The notes: generated by a model from the sequence alone, not told the origin. Numbered from the stretch's first letter, positions 24,882-33,777 are shown. The stretch: 40,546 nucleotides of DNA from an uncultured Duncaniella sp. (GCA_910588795.1 CAJURI010000019.1:1-40546), one strand, 5' to 3'. A program made the numbers and translations.

Positions 24882-26784
24882 TTTCGATGAGTGTTATGAG
24901 TTGGGATGATACTTTGCTCACTGTTGTTAGATCGTGGCGCAGCTGTTTCTGTGTGTACCGTCCGTAAAGCCATATCGGAATACCGATAGGGAATAGGATG
25001 ATCATAGTGATGCTCAGCCACTTGCTTTCTGACGGTTCGATGAACCACAGAGAGCGCAGTATGGGCATGTCCATGAGGCGGATTATCACCATCTTGTCGC
25101 GCGAGTTGGCGAGGCGGTCCACGAGGTTCTCCTCATAGTCGCGTATGGTGTGCAGCCGTGCCCGGTCGTACCCCTTGCGCCAGTAGTCTATGTAGGATTG
25201 TGCCGGAGGATTGTCGTCAAGGAAGCCTACCACCATCTCCTTGAGGGCGTTGAGCCTCTCTACGGCAAGTGCCGGGCGCACTTCCTCCATGACTATCTCT
25301 TTCATCTCTACCGATCGGGTCTCGCTCACTCCGAAGAAGCGGCGGAACAGGTTGAGGTAGGCGTCCTTGTTGAAGACAGCCGAGTCATTGACAGCCTTGT
25401 AGGTGAAGAATATGCCCAATGGCAGGAGTACGGCCGCGCTGAGCCACATCCCTTGCCATACTGGCCACTTCCCGTCACGTGCGAGCTTATAGCCCATGTT
25501 GTCGATGATATAGTAGAATATGAAGAGGAATACCGATATCACAAGCGGTGTGCCAAGGCCACCCTTGCGTATGATGGCTCCGAGCGGCGCGCCGATGAAG
25601 AAGAATATTATGCAGGCGAACGAGAGAGTGAATTTCTTCATCAGCTCTATGGCGTGGCGGCGTATCGTTTTGGTGTCGTCGGCCATGGTGAGACTGCGGT
25701 ATTCATATTCCTGCTTGTTGCGCTGGGCTTTGGCGAGGGCTGTCTGCAGATAGTTGAGCCCTACGCCTGAGGATGAGCCTCTGAACACAGAGTCTACGTC
25801 AATGCCCCGTGACATCTCGACCGTCGGTGTGGGGATCTTTATCCGCTTGCCTGCGGTATCGGTTGTGATACGGTAGGGCATGATGTTCAGGTGTGGAGTC
25901 TCGCGCAGTGCGTCGGAGTATTCCGTGCCGAGCGAGTCGACACGATGCTGCACGGAGTCTATGGTGGCCCTAAGCTCGGCCATGTTCTTGCCTACGTACT
26001 GGTTGCGCATGCCCTGCTCGTCCATGCGGTTGAAGTTGGAGTCGAATGTCACCATGATCTCCTTTACGTCGAATGTCTCGCGCCTGTAGGGCACGTTCTT
26101 CATTCCTGAGGCGGCGTCTTTCAGATTCTCGAACGATTCCCCGCTCCATAGTTCGAGGAACAGGTGGGTCTTGTCGGCCGTGAAGCTCATCTTGCCTGAG
26201 TCGGCGAGTATTATCGAGGAGTTCTCGAATCCTCGCGACACGTCATAGATCATCATGTCGTAGAGCACTCCTGTGTCGCGGTTCTTGTGGTCGATGAACA
26301 GGTTGTAGCCCGGGATCTGGTCATAGAACACGCCTTCGGGAATCTCAAGCTCGGGAGACTTCTGCCTCACTGAGTAGAGGAGGGTGTACATCTTTGTCTG
26401 CGCTATGGGCAGCACATCGTTCTGAAAAAAGAATGCTCCTGTGGCTATCATCACCATGAGCACTATGAGCGGGGCCATGGTGCGCAGAAGAGAGATCCCT
26501 GATGCCTTCATGGCTGTGAGCTCGAAGTTTTCGCCGAGGTTGCCGAATATCATGAGCGATGCCAGCAGTATGGCGAGGGGGAGTGCCATGGGCACCATGG
26601 TGAGGGCGGCGTAGAAGAAGAGTTCGGATATGACATCGACCCCGAGGCCTTTGCCTACGAGGTCGTCGATGTAACGCCACAGGAATTGCATGAGCACGAT
26701 GAACAGGCATATACAGAACGTCATCATGAACAGAGGCAGGAAGCTCTGCAGGATGAAGGTGTCCATACGCTTGATACGTATCAT
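24862..26784 (-). CDS. LptF/LptG (YjgP/YjgQ) family LPS export permease
   Basis: A 640-residue inner-membrane protein of the permease family that, with LptB, extracts lipopolysaccharide toward the outer membrane. There are three membrane segments in the first 130 residues (LPLFMMTFCICLFIVLMQF, a second near 65-85, a third near 105-125), with the typical FGNLGENFELTAMKASGIS coupling helix between them. A periplasmic beta-jellyroll domain follows (about 130-290), then more membrane segments (about 385-470). It is well over the usual 350-400 residues. The extra length is a spacer near 290-380 and a C-terminal extension of roughly 150 residues with a charged helical part and two hydrophobic stretches. 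Whether it is LptF or LptG cannot be decided; no partner is in the window. It overlaps ribBA by 20 nt. Confidence 0.9.
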   Translation of the reverse strand: MIRIKRMDTFILQSFLPLFMMTFCICLFIVLMQFLWRYIDDLVGKGLGVDVISELFFYAALTMVPMALPLAILLASLMIFGNLGENFELTAMKASGISLLRTMAPLIVLMVMIATGAFFFQNDVLPIAQTKMYTLLYSVRQKSPELEIPEGVFYDQIPGYNLFIDHKNRDTGVLYDMMIYDVSRGFENSSIILADSGKMSFTADKTHLFLELWSGESFENLKDAASGMKNVPYRRETFDVKEIMVTFDSNFNRMDEQGMRNQYVGKNMAELRATIDSVQHRVDSLGTEYSDALRETPHLNIMPYRITTDTAGKRIKIPTPTVEMSRGIDVDSVFRGSSSGVGLNYLQTALAKAQRNKQEYEYRSLTMADDTKTIRRHAIELMKKFTLSFACIIFFFIGAPLGAIIRKGGLGTPLVISVFLFIFYYIIDNMGYKLARDGKWPVWQGMWLSAAVLLPLGIFFTYKAVNDSAVFNKDAYLNLFRRFFGVSETRSVEMKEIVMEEVRPALAVERLNALKEMVVGFLDDNPPAQSYIDYWRKGYDRARLHTIRDYEENLVDRLANSRDKMVIIRLMDMPILRSLWFIEPSESKWLSITMIILFPIGIPIWLYGRYTQKQLRHDLTTVSKVSSQLITLIENGKDKA

Positions 26785-26898
26785 CGCAATTCGGTTGGGG
26801 TGGATTTATGGGATTGGTTCATTAGCGACACATGGCCGCCCGGTTGAGGAGCGACCATGCGCGTTGGAGTATCATAGTCAAGTGGGTGTCACTTGCTG

Positions 26899-27393
26899 TT
26901 ATTTGATTCCGAGACGGGTCTTTACGGTGGGGGTGATGTCGGTGACATCGGTGCCTACATACACGGGCACCATGTTCTCGAACACGAAAGTGTAGCTTCC
27001 CTCGGCTCCCACGGCCTGGATTGCCTTGACCACTTTCTCCTGCACGGGTGCCATGAGCTGCTGCTGCTGACGCTGTATGTCCTGTACGGCTGTCTCGCGG
27101 AACTGCTGGATCTTCCCTTCGAGTTCCTGCATCTCCTGCATGCGGCGGTCCTTGATGGTCTGGGGTGTGCTTGCCTCAAGTCCCTGGAATTCCTCATATT
27201 TTTTCTGGAATTCTTCCTGAAGCTTGCTGAATTCGTCCTGATATTTCTTATTGGCGGCTTCGAGCTGCTCGTTGATTGTCTTGATCTCGGGCATGGCTTG
27301 CATTAGCTCCTGAGTGTTGATGACAGCAAATTTCTGAGCGAACACGCTCATGGGAAGCGCAATCATGATTGCGAGCAACAGTTTCTTGATCAT
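26899..27393 (-). CDS. OmpH/Skp-family periplasmic chaperone (second copy)
   Basis: A 164-residue protein with signal peptide MIKKLLLAIMIALPMSVFAQ, then KFAVINTQELMQAMPE, the usual first strand and helix of Skp. A long charged helical arm (about 40-120) is followed by the C-terminal strand GSYTFVFEN. Skp trimers hold unfolded outer-membrane proteins in the periplasm and hand them to BamA. It is the second of two tandem Skp genes downstream of bamA. A -7-like element in the gap before it suggests it may also be transcribed alone. Confidence 0.9.
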   Translation of the reverse strand: MIKKLLLAIMIALPMSVFAQKFAVINTQELMQAMPEIKTINEQLEAANKKYQDEFSKLQEEFQKKYEEFQGLEASTPQTIKDRRMQEMQELEGKIQQFRETAVQDIQRQQQQLMAPVQEKVVKAIQAVGAEGSYTFVFENMVPVYVGTDVTDITPTVKTRLGIK

Positions 27394-27476
27394 TGTTGTA
27401 TTACGGTGTTATTAATTTATACTTTGAATTTTATTCCTGTTGTCCGGCCTATGCCGGGTCCTTTGAACAAACGGTG

Positions 27477-27484
27477 CAAAGATA
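27477..27484 (-). promoter_or_regulatory. Possible internal promoter (-7 element) before the second skp
   Basis: On the - strand this reads TATCTTTG, an exact match to TAnnTTTG, 84 nt before the ATG at 27393. The -33 region would lie in the end of the preceding skp gene and is weak. A small CCGGC/GCCGG hairpin lies in the resulting leader, around 27443-27456. Confidence 0.4.
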
Positions 27485-27490
27485 GTCAAT

Positions 27491-28006
27491 TTATTTTGAA
27501 AAACCTAACTTTTCAAGCACCTCATTGGATACGTCGATGCGCGGCGATGCGAAGATGATGTCGGCCGATGATGCGCGGTCGAATATACATTGGTATCCGC
27601 GTTCTTCACTCACTTTCTTTATGGCGTTGTAGACATCCTCCTGTATGGGGCGCATAAGTGTCTGGCGTTTCTTGTAGAGCTCTCCTTCCGGACCAAAGTA
27701 TTTCTGGCGCAGCTCGGCCGCGCTTTTCTCCTTGGCTACGATCTCGGCTTCTTTTTTCTTCTTCTGGTCGTCGGTTAGGAATACCATCTCGTTCTGATAG
27801 CTCTTGTACATGGTCTCGGCCTGCTTGGCAATGGCCTCAACCTCTTTCTGCCACCGCTGTGACAGCTGGTTCAACTGTTCGTTTGCGATTTCATAGTTGG
27901 GTATGCTCGAGAGTATGTAGTCCATGTCGACAAGAGCAAACTTCTGGGCACTTGCACCCAGCACGCCGGCAAGCGTTATAACGAGTGTGAAGAGAATCTT
28001 TTTCAT
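27491..28006 (-). CDS. OmpH/Skp-family periplasmic chaperone (first copy)
   Basis: A 171-residue protein with signal peptide MKKILFTLVITLAGVLGASAQ, the Skp opening KFALVDMDYILSSIPNYE, a long charged coiled arm (about 45-125, including TDDQKKKKEAEIVAKEK), and a C-terminal ECIFD-like strand (YQCIFDRASSADIIF). Its role is as for the other copy: chaperoning outer-membrane proteins for BamA, whose gene ends 91 nt upstream. The two Skp proteins are clearly diverged, so they may form mixed trimers or serve different clients. Confidence 0.92.
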   Translation of the reverse strand: MKKILFTLVITLAGVLGASAQKFALVDMDYILSSIPNYEIANEQLNQLSQRWQKEVEAIAKQAETMYKSYQNEMVFLTDDQKKKKEAEIVAKEKSAAELRQKYFGPEGELYKKRQTLMRPIQEDVYNAIKKVSEERGYQCIFDRASSADIIFASPRIDVSNEVLEKLGFSK

Positions 28007-28097
28007 GACTGTAAATTAATGCTATATCTTATAGACGTTTAACTTGGCCAAAAGTTTAATCCTTCCTGAATAAGGCGGCTTGCTGAGGTCGCAGGGG

Positions 28098-30737
28098 TTA
28101 GAATTCCTGTCCGAGTATGAAATGGAAGTGAGAGCCGCCCTTCTCACCGTAGACTTTGTCGAAGCCGTAGGCCCAGTCTATACCCATCATGCCGACCATG
28201 GGGAGGAAGATGCGCACACCTACGCCTGCCGAACGCTTTATGTCGAACGGCTGGAACTTCTTTATGTCGCTCCAGGCGTTGCCTCCTTCAAGGAATGTCA
28301 GTCCGTAGATGGTTGTCGTGGGCTGGAGAAGGAAGGGGAAGTGGAGCTCTACGCCGAATCGGGTGTAGGCTCGGCCTCCGCCCTCGTAGTAGGGGGTGAG
28401 CTGTCCGTTGTCATAGCCGCGGAGCGCGATGGTCTCCTGAGCGTATGTATAGGATCCTGACATGCCGTCGCCTCCCACATAGAATGTCTCGAATGGTGAT
28501 TTGAGATAGCGGTTGTAGCTTCCTAGCAGGCCTATGTCAGCGCGGGTCATGAGCACGAGAGTGTATTTCCCTTCGGGATTGGTGAGCGGAGTATAGGTGC
28601 GTGAGTTGAATCTAAGCTTCCAGAACTCTATCCAGCGGTACAGCTCGCGGTGGGCGGCGTCAGTGTTCTCCTCCGAGAGTTTCTTCCAGTCTTTCTTGCC
28701 GAAAAGCGATGCCGGCGGTGTCATCTGGAGGTTAAGGGAGAATGTCGATCCGGTACGTGTGTACTGCGGGTTGTCGATGGAGTTGCGGCTGAGTGTCAGG
28801 CCGAGCACAAGCGAATTGGATGTGCCGTTCTGCATGTTGAGCAGGTAGGCCCAGTTCTTTACGTGATACCAGTTGTAGCCGATCTCGGCCTGGAAAGTGA
28901 ACCAGTCGTCGGGCCAGTCGAGACGCTTGCCGAAGCCCACGTTCACGCCGAGCATCTGGAGGTATTTGTTGGGGTCGTAGGCGTCCTCTATGGCGTTGTT
29001 GTAGTAATCGTTGTATCCGTATCCGTAGTTGTTGTACAGACCTCCGTAATATGAATTGTAGTAGTTCATGTAACGGTTGTTGTAGTAGGATGAGTTCACG
29101 CCTGTCTGCCGGCTGTAGTAGGCCGATACCGAGAGGGAGTTGGGGCGTTTGCCGCCGAACCACGGGTCGAGGAACGATATCGAGTATGCCTGATAGTAAC
29201 GGGCATTGGTCTGTGCGGATATCGTGAACTGCTGTCCTTCACCCTGCGGTATGAGGCCGCGGTAGGAGTTTGGATAGAAGAGGTTCTTTATAGAGAAGTT
29301 GGTGAACTTTATGGCCACCTTTCCTATGATGCCGGTCTGGCCCCAGCCCATGGAGAATTCAAACTGGTCGTTTGACTTGGATGCGAGGTTGAAAAGTATG
29401 TCCACAGTTCCGTCCTCGTCGTTAGGCTCGGGGCGTATGTCCATATTCTCCGGGTCGAAGTGTCCTGTCTGGGCGATCTCACGCGCCGAGCGCATGAGGT
29501 CCGACTTGGAGAAGAGCTCGCCGGGCTTGACGTGGAGCTCGCGGCGGATCACCTTCTCGTACAGACGGTCGTTGCCGTTGATGACCACGTTGTTGATGCG
29601 TGCCTGCGGTCCCTCCATGATGCGCATCTCCAGGTCGATGGAGTCACCGTGGACGTTCTTTTCGATGGGGACGAGCTGGAAGAAGAGATAACCGTTGTCC
29701 ATGTAATGGTTTGACACGGCATCCTCGTCGCCATCGGCTGCAGTGCGCTTGTTGATGAGCTTCTGGTTGTACACGTCGCCCTTCTGCATGCCGAGGATAT
29801 TGTCGAGGTAGTAGGTCGGGAATACGGTGTTGCCTACCCATGACACATTGTTCAGGTAGTATTTCTTGCCTTCGTCGAGTGTGATGTAGACGTCCACGGT
29901 CTTTTCATCGTAGGGGACCACGGAGTCACTCAGGATTGCGGCGTCACGGTAGCCTTTTTCATTGTATTTGGCTATGATGCGGTCGAGGTCGTCCTCGTAG
30001 TCGCTTTCAACGAATTTTTTCTGTTTGAAGAGATTCAGCAGTTTGCCTTTTTCGTTGGTCTTTTTCATGGCACGCTGTACCTGATTGTCGGAGAGTACTT
30101 CGTTGCCTTCGATATATATCTTGTGGACCTTTACCTTGTCATGCTTCTTTACGTTGATGTTTACGATCACCTCGTTAGGCGCGGACAGATCCTCGGCGAG
30201 GTCGATCTTCACCTGGGCTTTTCCGAAACCTTTGTTGCTGTAGTATTTCTTGATGATCTGTTCGGCGCGGTTCACTATATTCTGGGTGATCTGGTTGCCG
30301 CGGTGGAGCTGGAGGGCTTCGTCAAGGTCCTTCTGTTCACCTTTCTTCACGCCTGTGTACACGATGGATGATATGCGTGGCTGCTGGCGCAGGTTGAAGC
30401 ATAGCCATGCCTTGTTGCCGGCCACTTTGTCGACAGTGATCTTTACATTCGAGAAGAGCCCCTGTTTCCAAAGCCGTTTGGCCGCGTCGGTGATGTCGCT
30501 TCCCGGGATCTGCACCATATCACCTATTTTCAGTCCGGAGTAGCCGATTATGTTCTTTTCTTCATAATTGTCGGCTCCGGTGATGCGGATTCCGGCGATC
30601 TCATAGGTCTTGGGCAGACCGCTGAATATCACCGTGGGGTTGACTATTGTGTCGGTGGTGAGCTGGGCTCGCGATGGAAACGCGCAACAGATGATTGCTG
30701 CGAGCAGTGTGAGGATATGTGACAGATTGGTACGCAT
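28098..30737 (-). CDS. bamA: Outer-membrane protein assembly factor BamA
   Basis: An 879-residue Omp85 protein, the core of the machine that inserts beta-barrel proteins. A signal peptide at 1-24 is followed by POTRA repeats to about residue 440 (for example FNLRQQPRISSIVYTGVKKG, and VNINVKKHDKVKVHKIYIEG). The rest is a 16-strand barrel, with LRGYDNGQLTP being the conserved VRGF-type motif of loop 6. An unusual tract, about residues 547-582, is made largely of Tyr, Asn and Gly (YYNNRYMNYYNSYYGGLYNN and onward) in a predicted surface loop. It lies 11 nt after uppS and before two Skp chaperones, a standard Bacteroidales arrangement. Confidence 0.96.
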   Translation of the reverse strand: MRTNLSHILTLLAAIICCAFPSRAQLTTDTIVNPTVIFSGLPKTYEIAGIRITGADNYEEKNIIGYSGLKIGDMVQIPGSDITDAAKRLWKQGLFSNVKITVDKVAGNKAWLCFNLRQQPRISSIVYTGVKKGEQKDLDEALQLHRGNQITQNIVNRAEQIIKKYYSNKGFGKAQVKIDLAEDLSAPNEVIVNINVKKHDKVKVHKIYIEGNEVLSDNQVQRAMKKTNEKGKLLNLFKQKKFVESDYEDDLDRIIAKYNEKGYRDAAILSDSVVPYDEKTVDVYITLDEGKKYYLNNVSWVGNTVFPTYYLDNILGMQKGDVYNQKLINKRTAADGDEDAVSNHYMDNGYLFFQLVPIEKNVHGDSIDLEMRIMEGPQARINNVVINGNDRLYEKVIRRELHVKPGELFSKSDLMRSAREIAQTGHFDPENMDIRPEPNDEDGTVDILFNLASKSNDQFEFSMGWGQTGIIGKVAIKFTNFSIKNLFYPNSYRGLIPQGEGQQFTISAQTNARYYQAYSISFLDPWFGGKRPNSLSVSAYYSRQTGVNSSYYNNRYMNYYNSYYGGLYNNYGYGYNDYYNNAIEDAYDPNKYLQMLGVNVGFGKRLDWPDDWFTFQAEIGYNWYHVKNWAYLLNMQNGTSNSLVLGLTLSRNSIDNPQYTRTGSTFSLNLQMTPPASLFGKKDWKKLSEENTDAAHRELYRWIEFWKLRFNSRTYTPLTNPEGKYTLVLMTRADIGLLGSYNRYLKSPFETFYVGGDGMSGSYTYAQETIALRGYDNGQLTPYYEGGGRAYTRFGVELHFPFLLQPTTTIYGLTFLEGGNAWSDIKKFQPFDIKRSAGVGVRIFLPMVGMMGIDWAYGFDKVYGEKGGSHFHFILGQEF

Positions 30738-30748
30738 ACTGTATATCG

Positions 30749-31492
30749 CTATTTTATCTGGGCGGATGTGAGGCCGAAGCGGCGTTCACGGTTCTGGTAA
30801 TTGGCTATTGCTGTGATGAAGTCCTCGCGGGAGAAGTCGGGCCAGAATGTGTCAGTGACATATATCTCGGCATAGGCTATCTGCCACAGGAGGTAGTTGC
30901 TGACCCGGAAGTCCCCTCCGGTGCGTATCAGCAGGTCTGGATCGGGCATAGATGCCGTGGAGAGGTATTGCTCGAAGTCAGCGTCGGTCATCATGGATTC
31001 CGGTGATTTTTTCCCTTCCATCACGTCGGTGGCAAACCGCCGGCATGCCTCGCGTATCTCCCAGCGGGAGGAATAGCTGAGTGCCAGCGTGAGTGTCAGT
31101 CCTGAGCAGTGTGATGTGTCGGCTATGCACCGGTCAAGGCGTTCTCTTGCCTGATCGGGCAGACGGTCGGTATCACCGATCATCCTGAGCCGCACGTTAT
31201 TGCGTATGAGGTCGGGGGTCTCGCGCTCTATGGCTGTGACAATTAGGTGCATCAGGGCGTCGACTTCTGCTTTGGGCCGGTTCCAGTTCTCGGTGGAGAA
31301 AGTGTAGAGCGTGAGGTATTCAATACCTGCCTCGGAGGCGGCTTCGGTGATGCGCCTGACTGTGTTCACCCCCTCGATGTGGCCTGCGCTCCGGTCCAGC
31401 CCGCGGGATGTGGCCCAGCGTCCGTTGCCGTCCATGATGACAGCCACGTGGCGCGGGAGGCGTGAGGTATCGATTTCAGCTATATTCGCCAT
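30749..31492 (-). CDS. uppS: Isoprenyl transferase (undecaprenyl diphosphate synthase)
   Basis: A 247-residue cis-prenyltransferase that adds isopentenyl units to farnesyl diphosphate to make the C55 carrier for peptidoglycan and O-antigen. Motifs: RHVAVIMDGNGRWA with the catalytic Asp, HIEGVNTVRRI, YTFSTENWNRP, and the C-terminal RTGGDFRVSNYLLWQIAYAE (family form is usually RTSGE.R). Length is normal and the protein is cytosolic. The gene starts 4 nt after the DUF6089 gene ends and is followed 11 nt later by bamA, so the cluster is probably one transcript. Confidence 0.96.
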   Translation of the reverse strand: MANIAEIDTSRLPRHVAVIMDGNGRWATSRGLDRSAGHIEGVNTVRRITEAASEAGIEYLTLYTFSTENWNRPKAEVDALMHLIVTAIERETPDLIRNNVRLRMIGDTDRLPDQARERLDRCIADTSHCSGLTLTLALSYSSRWEIREACRRFATDVMEGKKSPESMMTDADFEQYLSTASMPDPDLLIRTGGDFRVSNYLLWQIAYAEIYVTDTFWPDFSREDFITAIANYQNRERRFGLTSAQIK

Positions 31493-31496
31493 AGGT

Positions 31497-32201
31497 TCAG
31501 TCTAAGCGGTGGCACTCTATGCAGCGTTCTCCAAACTCGTAGGAGACTGACAGCAGCATTGTCGAGTACCAGTCGGTGTTTTTAATAAATGAGCTCTTTA
31601 TGAGGTATAGGTCAGCGAGGTCGGCTCCGTCGGCATGGTCGCCGAGCACTTTGGTGATTGCGAATTCAAAGGCGAGATTGAGTCTGGGCCGGACCTTGTA
31701 TTTCACTCCCAAAGCCATAGGTATTGTCATGGCTGTGAAGTTCTTGCCTTCGCATGATGCTGTTGACACACCTATGCCGAGTGCAAGATAGGGGCTGATG
31801 CGTCTCAGCTGCTTGTATGTCTCACCTATTCCATAACCGAAGAAATTGAATTCGCCTCGCGCCTGCAGATCGTAGAGCGTCGACTTGAAGTCGTAGACCG
31901 CTCCGGCCGGCAGGGCGTTGTCCATATCGGCGGTGGAACCGCTGAGCGATGCCACGTTGACAAGTCCGCGCAGGGCGAAACGGGTGTTGAGCAGATATCG
32001 CAACGACACGTTGGCTGCGATGCCCGGATAGGAGAACAGGTTGCTCTCATTGGCGTCACCGAGATATCCTGACATTCCTGCCCCGGCCCCGATGTCAAAC
32101 CGATAGGTCTCGGGCTGTGCTGTGGCCTGGGCCGTGCCTGCCGGCGCGGCACTCCATAGGCAAAGGAGAGTCATCACGGATGTCAGGTATCGGATATCCA
32201 C
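31497..32201 (-). CDS. DUF6089-type outer-membrane beta-barrel protein
   Basis: About 234 residues with a predicted small outer-membrane barrel: alternating beta strands and glycines (YRFDIGAGAGMSGYLGDANE), repeated aromatic-ended strands, and final strand MLLSVSYEFGERCIEC. The product is usually annotated as DUF6089 in Bacteroidota, often next to uppS. Start: a GTG at 32201, overlapping the TAG stop of the upstream gene by one base, gives a positively charged signal peptide (DIRYLTSVMTLLCLW, cleavage near GTAQA). An ATG at 32174 is the alternative but lacks the charged end. The frame is open further, to 32399, but there it overlaps the upstream gene and reads like an out-of-frame translation. 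Function unknown; a structural or assembly role at the outer membrane is inference. Confidence 0.75.
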   Translation of the reverse strand: MDIRYLTSVMTLLCLWSAAPAGTAQATAQPETYRFDIGAGAGMSGYLGDANESNLFSYPGIAANVSLRYLLNTRFALRGLVNVASLSGSTADMDNALPAGAVYDFKSTLYDLQARGEFNFFGYGIGETYKQLRRISPYLALGIGVSTASCEGKNFTAMTIPMALGVKYKVRPRLNLAFEFAITKVLGDHADGADLADLYLIKSSFIKNTDWYSTMLLSVSYEFGERCIECHRLD

Positions 32202-33727
32202 TAATATATCGGTTGGAATGTGAATCGGTTGATGACTCCTCGTGTTACCCCGGGGATCAGGTTGCCGTCGGCTCCGATGCCTCCGTACAGGAATATGTAG
32301 GGGCATTCCCATGATGTCACAGGCTTGGACACACGTGAGGCAATATGGCTGAGAGGTGTGCCCCATGCGGGGATTCTTACGGGGGTTATTCCGGTCCACC
32401 GGCTTTCGGTGAACGAGCGGGCCGACATGGTATAGTCGATCACATGAGCCTGGGCCATGCTGAACGCCGGGTATCCCTTGGGGAATTGCAGATAGGTGTC
32501 AGCCTCTTTCCATGTGATGCCGAAGTCGTAGGATATGTAGACGTGCTTGGCTGTGACTTTGCCGCTCTCGTTCTCGTAGTATCCACCCATGGCGAGAAGG
32601 GCTGACTGGTTAGTTACCCTCCAGCTGTTGGCTGCTATGCGCGGGGTAAAGTAAGGGAACAGTGTCACTCCGGCTCGCTCGTCGATGCCGGTTGTGCTGA
32701 TCCTGTCCCATTTGGTGCCGTCGTATGCCCATGCTTCACCGGTGTATCGTCCGGCTCCGTCCTGTCCGCCTATCATTATGGCCATTGGGCTTTCGCTCCA
32801 TTTGGTCTCGTAGATCACCAGCTGGCTTGTCCCTTTCACAGGGCATGAGGCCGGGAGGTCTCGTTCGGCTGATGCGGGATATGTCACCTGTTTCCATCCG
32901 TCGCTGTCTTTCCGTGCGCCGAGCAGTGTGTTGCCGTATCCGCCGAACACACAGTTCATGATTGACTGGGTGGCTGTCCATGTGATTCCGTCGGCTGACG
33001 TGTACAGGGTGCCTCTGCTGTCGGTGATGTAGAGGGCGTCGGTTGTAGCGGCAAATGAGTTTATGTCGGTTCCGGCAGGAAGTGACGGCGTGGAGGTGGT
33101 CCAGCTTCCTGACTCAGGGCTGTCGGTGGTGCATAGCTTGAAGGATCCGTCGGGCAATTCGAGAAGGGTGTATGGCATGTCGGCATACATCACGGTCTTC
33201 TGGGCCTTGGCCTCCTCGGGGAACGATACCCTCTTGAGCTCGTCCCAGTAAAGGGTGTCGCTCACTACGGTGTGCACATTGATGCGCACGGTGTATTCGC
33301 GTTTTGCCTGTCCGTTGTAGGAGGTTACGGTCATCTTTACGGGCCCGTCGGAGAAGTTGACACTGTCACCGGGGTTCTCTGTGAGGTTGACTGTGGTGTC
33401 ACGCTTGGTGGCAAGTGTCTTGTAGGACAGTTCCACCGATTTGGCCGCTGACGCTCCGACATTGACCACAATCTTGCGTATGTCGGTTCCCTTGGGGAGG
33501 GAGTCGGCGTTGTATATCTCGGCATTGATCATGTCGATAGAGAAAAACACCGAGTCGAGAGCTCTGAGCACGCTGTCATTTTTTGACAGGCTGAAAGATG
33601 TTATGCCGCAATTGTAGTAGTCTCCTTCGATGGTTACCATCTCGGAGGTGTCGTCGTCGTTGCAGCCGGCCGTGATACATGCGATGAGCATAAACACGGT
33701 CAGGTATAATGGAAATCTTTTAGTCAT
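32201..33727 (-). CDS. DUF6242-type surface lipoprotein
   Basis: A 508-residue lipoprotein: MTKRFPLYLTVFMLIACITA then Cys22 followed by NDDDTSE, a strong match to the acidic export signal that places lipoproteins on the cell surface. The ATG at 33727 is chosen because the only upstream start is a TTG at 33751 with no signal peptide. About residues 25-170 hold Ig-like beta repeats (VRINVHTVVSDTLYW). From about 190 there are repeated blades with Asp/Gly and Trp (DGITWTATQS, YDGTKWDRIS, YDFGITWKEADTY), like a BNR or kelch propeller. Members are annotated as DUF6242 in Bacteroidales. Function unknown. It leads the cluster containing uppS, bamA and skp. Confidence 0.8.
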   Translation of the reverse strand: MTKRFPLYLTVFMLIACITAGCNDDDTSEMVTIEGDYYNCGITSFSLSKNDSVLRALDSVFFSIDMINAEIYNADSLPKGTDIRKIVVNVGASAAKSVELSYKTLATKRDTTVNLTENPGDSVNFSDGPVKMTVTSYNGQAKREYTVRINVHTVVSDTLYWDELKRVSFPEEAKAQKTVMYADMPYTLLELPDGSFKLCTTDSPESGSWTTSTPSLPAGTDINSFAATTDALYITDSRGTLYTSADGITWTATQSIMNCVFGGYGNTLLGARKDSDGWKQVTYPASAERDLPASCPVKGTSQLVIYETKWSESPMAIMIGGQDGAGRYTGEAWAYDGTKWDRISTTGIDERAGVTLFPYFTPRIAANSWRVTNQSALLAMGGYYENESGKVTAKHVYISYDFGITWKEADTYLQFPKGYPAFSMAQAHVIDYTMSARSFTESRWTGITPVRIPAWGTPLSHIASRVSKPVTSWECPYIFLYGGIGADGNLIPGVTRGVINRFTFQPIY

Positions 33728-33777
33728 AACGTAATGAGTGTGGTGTCTCAATGAGACCTACAGTTGTTTTCAAGTTG

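Noticed and set aside
24882..26784. Possible FMN riboswitch for ribBA
   Set aside because: ribBA starts inside the end of the upstream coding region with no leader, so there is no room for the aptamer.
26831..26859. Hairpin CATGGCCGC / GCGACCATG between the second skp and the permease gene
   Set aside because: 9-bp stem with a mismatch, a long loop and no T-run on either strand. Not supported as a terminator or a riboswitch.
32202..32399. N-terminal extension of the DUF6089-type gene up to 32399
   Set aside because: It overlaps the end of the DUF6242 coding sequence, is rich in Arg, His and Pro, and has no signal peptide. It is an out-of-frame reading.
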